From NCBI GenBank assembly GCA_900540375.1, contig UQFS01000053.1, forward strand, positions 1-7,983: a stretch of DNA of 7,983 bases, read 5' to 3'. The notes beneath the pieces are model-generated. The model was not told the DNA's origin and ran no database searches. It worked only from the letters and a program-made list of their open reading frames with translations. A program made the translations under genes and the position numbers. This document shows, piece after piece, positions 6,534-7,983 of this stretch. This DNA comes from an uncultured Prevotella sp. GTDB lineage: Bacteria; Bacteroidota; Bacteroidia; Bacteroidales; Bacteroidaceae. Position 1 is the stretch's first letter, and each line of letters begins with the position of its first letter.

Positions 6534-6952
6534 AATTGAATGCCTTTCAAATATTCATTTACCTCACGCATGAAATCGTCGATTGAGCGACAGACAACAT
6601 ACTTATACTCGTTGAGGCGTGTAAGTTCTTTCTGCCATTTCTTCTGCTCCACGGACTGCCGGGAATACTTCTCAGAGACCTTCATCTCGATGAGCAGCGC
6701 ATGGAAGTGCCTGTTTGGCTTCAGGAGAATAAGGTCGGAGACTCCACTGATAACGCCTTCGTCCTTAAGCTTGGAGGCGGTCTTGCGGTCACGATAGCCA
6801 CCGTTAGGCACTGCGAAGAGGCGTAGGTTGAGGTGTGGGTACTGATAGCGGAACCACTCGACGCACGCCACTTGCAGGTCGTGTTCCCGGTCGGGGTTGT
6901 GCGTCCGCTGGTGCTTGCGGCTTTTCTCCAGAAGTTCATCAAAGGTCGTCAT
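6530..6952 (-). CDS. VRR-NUC domain nuclease
   Basis: This 140-aa protein is essentially a single VRR-NUC (virus-type replication-repair nuclease) domain of the PD-(D/E)XK superfamily. Visible motifs in order: E23 within EHDLQVACVEWF, FAVPNGG at 46-52, the GVSD loop with D73, the E-x-K pair E89-M-K91 (ALLIEMKVSE), and Q103 followed by a helix. These supply the metal-binding acidic residues and catalytic lysine of the fold, so it is likely active. Stand-alone phage members are thought to cut branched or flapped DNA during replication and recombination; the exact substrate is not readable here. Its ATG overlaps the end of a 54-aa ORF by 14 nt, and its stop overlaps the next gene's start (ATGA, 6530-6533). 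Confidence 0.94.
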   Translation of the reverse strand: MTTFDELLEKSRKHQRTHNPDREHDLQVACVEWFRYQYPHLNLRLFAVPNGGYRDRKTASKLKDEGVISGVSDLILLKPNRHFHALLIEMKVSEKYSRQSVEQKKWQKELTRLNEYKYVVCRSIDDFMREVNEYLKGIQL

Positions 6953-7103
6953 AATTTTCTTGTTTTCTTTTTATCTTTCTCACAAGGTTACGAATGAGTC
7001 GTGCCCGGTTGTATGCCGTCGTGTTGTCGATGCCATCGTAGAGCGTTGCAGCGTCGAGCAGGTAACGAGTAATGGTGTTGATGTCGGTCTTGCAGATGTT
7101 CAT
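6939..7103 (-). CDS. Small basic protein (54 aa), unknown function
   Basis: An ATG at 7103 opens a 54-codon frame ending in TGA at 6939. The product starts MNICKTDINTITRYLLDAAT and ends in a very basic helix (NLVRKIKRKQENYDDL). It fits neatly between its neighbours: 61 nt after the 65-aa gene, and overlapping the nuclease start by 14 nt. The amphipathic, Arg-rich helical character (for example YNRARLIRNLVRKIKR) resembles short proteins I recall from the same place in Bacteroidota phages; that resemblance is from memory. A nucleic-acid-binding or accessory replication role is a guess. The upstream AUAAAG is a weak ribosome binding site. Confidence 0.65.
   Translation of the reverse strand: MNICKTDINTITRYLLDAATLYDGIDNTTAYNRARLIRNLVRKIKRKQENYDDL
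6958..6970 (-). promoter_or_regulatory. A-rich translation leader of the nuclease gene
   Basis: On the - strand this reads AAAGAAAACAAGA, 5 nt before the nuclease ATG, inside the coding end of the 54-aa ORF. It is identical over 13 bases to the leader of the helicase-loader gene. Confidence 0.5.
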
Positions 7104-7115
7104 GGGCTTTATAGT

Positions 7116-7167
7116 TTATGGGCGGCGCAATGTATTGCGCCGAACAGGACAGAACGGGACGGAGCTA
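7116..7167 (-). repeat. Intergenic element A, resembling the element at 2357-2438
   Basis: On the + strand: TTATGGG, one base, an 18-bp dyad, GAACAGGACAGAAC, then GGGACGGAGCTAACCG. The last part contains the TAG stop of the 65-aa gene on the - strand. The order of parts and the flanking sequence match the convergent intergenic region, while the hairpin stems differ. It fills the gap between the 65-aa and 54-aa genes. Confidence 0.4.
7124..7141. promoter_or_regulatory. 18-bp palindrome GGCGCAAT-GT-ATTGCGCC
   Basis: Two perfect 8-bp arms are separated by 2 bp, in the gap before the 54-aa ORF. The near-absent spacer suits a dimeric protein-binding site as well as an RNA hairpin (7-bp stem, 4-nt loop). 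No U-tract follows on either strand, so an intrinsic terminator is unlikely. An operator, an origin-associated site or an RNA processing hairpin are all possible. Confidence 0.4.
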
Positions 7168-7362
7168 ACCGTTGTCCGGGAAGAGGGACGGCTGCTGTTG
7201 ATGTTTGAGATAGCGGTCGCCCCGTGCCAACTCATCGTCAACGCGCCGCTCCAAATCCTTTGAACGGACCAGAGCGGAGTGCGCACGTGTGCGGAAATAT
7301 TCTTTCTGCGCCGCGCGCATCTCCTTGACGAGGTTGAAGAAAGCCAAACGTCCGTTGTTCAT
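7165..7362 (-). CDS. Small helical protein (65 aa) with C-terminal clamp-binding-like motif
   Basis: The product, MNNGRLAFFNLVKEMRAAQK onward, is almost wholly helical and charged (KEYFRTRAHSALVRSKDLER, then RVDDELARGDRYL) and finishes QQQPSLFPDNG. The frame extends upstream to 7407, but the ATG at 7362 is preferred: it lies 1 nt after the preceding stop and has an A/G-rich leader (AGAAGAAAAGTAGT), while the extension would overlap the previous gene. QPSLF at 57-61 fits the bacterial beta sliding-clamp-binding consensus QL[SD]LF except for Pro at position 2. With replication genes next door, recruitment to the host clamp is an attractive inference. I recall similar short proteins from Bacteroidota phages but no named domain. 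Confidence 0.75.
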   Translation of the reverse strand: MNNGRLAFFNLVKEMRAAQKEYFRTRAHSALVRSKDLERRVDDELARGDRYLKHQQQPSLFPDNG

Positions 7363-7363
7363 A

Positions 7364-7983
7364 CTACTTTTCTTCTGTCTTTTCCGGGTCTCCGATTTTG
7401 AAAACAAAATCGGCCCAAATGTTCAAGAACTGTTTTCCTGCGTATTCCGCTAACTTGCTTGTTCGGAAGGCAAGGCGCACCCCGTTGTCCGTGTACGAGT
7501 ACGCAGAACCGTTGTACGTGACCGCACAAACGAGACCGCCGGTCGCATACGCATTGATGAACGAACGGCCGACACAGCGCTTTTTATCCTCATCGCTTAG
7601 CTGCTCATAGTCTTCCTTGTTGAGAAGGTAGAAGTAAGGATAGTAACGCCATTCGTCTATGGTGAATTTTGGCTCCCAGCCCTCGTTGAGGGCAGCGGTG
7701 ATGATACGGAGCTTCAAGTACGCCATCACGTCAGCAGAATATGCTCCGCCTATCTGCTTGCACCACGTGTTGTACTCAATTACAAGCGGGTGTTCGTCGC
7801 CAAGTTCGTTAACAGCGTCTTGGAATGTCTTGACGCGCTCCATGATGTTGGAAGCGAATGCGTCTGCACCGAAGAATGTCTTGACGCGCTCCATGATGTT
7901 GGAAGCGAATGCGTCTGCACCGAAGAGTTGCTTCATGAACTCTTTCTGTGATGGTTCAGCCTCACGATAGGCTTTGAGCAAGG
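7364..7983 (-). CDS. Conserved phage protein of unknown function, 5' end outside window
   Basis: The frame is open to the right edge. The only start-like codon there is a TTG at 7981, so the real start is probably beyond the window. About 205 residues are visible. The conserved core is ADVMAYLKLRIITAALNEGW (83-102), EPKFTIDEWRYYPYFYLL (103-120) and a C-terminal block (GVRLAFRTSKLAEYAGKQF then IWADFVF, 167-194). I recall this combination in a family of uncharacterised Bacteroidota phage and prophage proteins. The middle (GRSFINAYATGGLVCAVTYN) is a Gly/Ala/Tyr-rich strand region. There is no membrane segment or known catalytic motif. FGADAFASNIMERVKTF occurs twice in a row (20-36 and 37-53 from the TTG). 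It is the first visible gene of the - strand replication cluster, with its stop 1 nt before the 65-aa gene. Function unknown. Confidence 0.8.
   Translation of the reverse strand, partial: LLKAYREAEPSQKEFMKQLFGADAFASNIMERVKTFFGADAFASNIMERVKTFQDAVNELGDEHPLVIEYNTWCKQIGGAYSADVMAYLKLRIITAALNEGWEPKFTIDEWRYYPYFYLLNKEDYEQLSDEDKKRCVGRSFINAYATGGLVCAVTYNGSAYSYTDNGVRLAFRTSKLAEYAGKQFLNIWADFVFKIGDPEKTEEK
7824..7925 (-). repeat. Exact 51-bp tandem duplication inside a coding region
   Basis: Positions 7824-7874 and 7875-7925 are identical; identity at this offset runs one base further on each side. The 51-bp unit keeps the frame and doubles 17 residues. The lack of any silent difference means a recent event, or an assembly artefact. 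Confidence 0.95.

Noticed and set aside
7363..7407. Longer form of the 65-aa protein starting at 7407
   Set aside because: The 15 extra residues are read from the other gene's coding end; the ATG at 7362 sits 1 nt after the preceding stop with a suitable leader.
7823..7926. The tandem 51-bp copies as a CRISPR array or diversity-generating template/variable pair
   Set aside because: Only two abutting copies without spacers, no adenine-specific differences, and no cas or reverse transcriptase gene in view.

Overview
The window looks like part of a tailed phage or prophage genome of a member of the Bacteroidota (Bacteroides/Prevotella-like). Three things point there. A replication module on the - strand combines a DUF6291-type protein, a DnaC/IstB-type helicase-loader ATPase and a stand-alone VRR-NUC nuclease. 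Several start codons are preceded by A-rich leaders rather than strong Shine-Dalgarno sites. Several proteins have the look of conserved Bacteroidota phage families. No integrase, terminase, capsid or RNA gene lies in the window, so free phage, prophage or remnant cannot be told apart.

Left arm (1-2226, + strand): a protein cut by the left edge with one C-terminal membrane segment (lysis/spanin-like) is followed by three small genes. By eye, the three are diverged tandem paralogs sharing an N-terminal strand/helix motif and a C-terminal strand/helix motif. Their function is unknown; the position suggests the end of a late or structural operon.

Middle (2227-2462): a 236-base convergent intergenic region holds several inverted repeats. 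At least one (2276-2306) is a plausible bidirectional terminator. Part of the region resembles a second intergenic stretch at 7116-7167, and a 9-base motif (ACGGAGCTA on +) occurs at three - strand gene ends.

Right arm (7983 to 2463, - strand): in transcription order these are a conserved phage protein of unknown function (cut by the right edge, with an exact 51-bp in-frame tandem duplication); a 65-aa helical protein ending in a sliding-clamp-binding-like QPSLF; an unlisted 54-aa ORF; the VRR-NUC nuclease; the DUF6291 protein; the DnaC-like ATPase; and a 904-aa beta-rich protein resembling phage nozzle/DNA-stabilisation proteins. The genes are packed with 1-nt spacing or overlaps of 4, 14 and 86 nt, so translational coupling is likely. 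The first six form a coherent replication/recombination set. The 904-aa protein looks structural and is unexpectedly attached to the end of this cluster, facing the other late-type genes.
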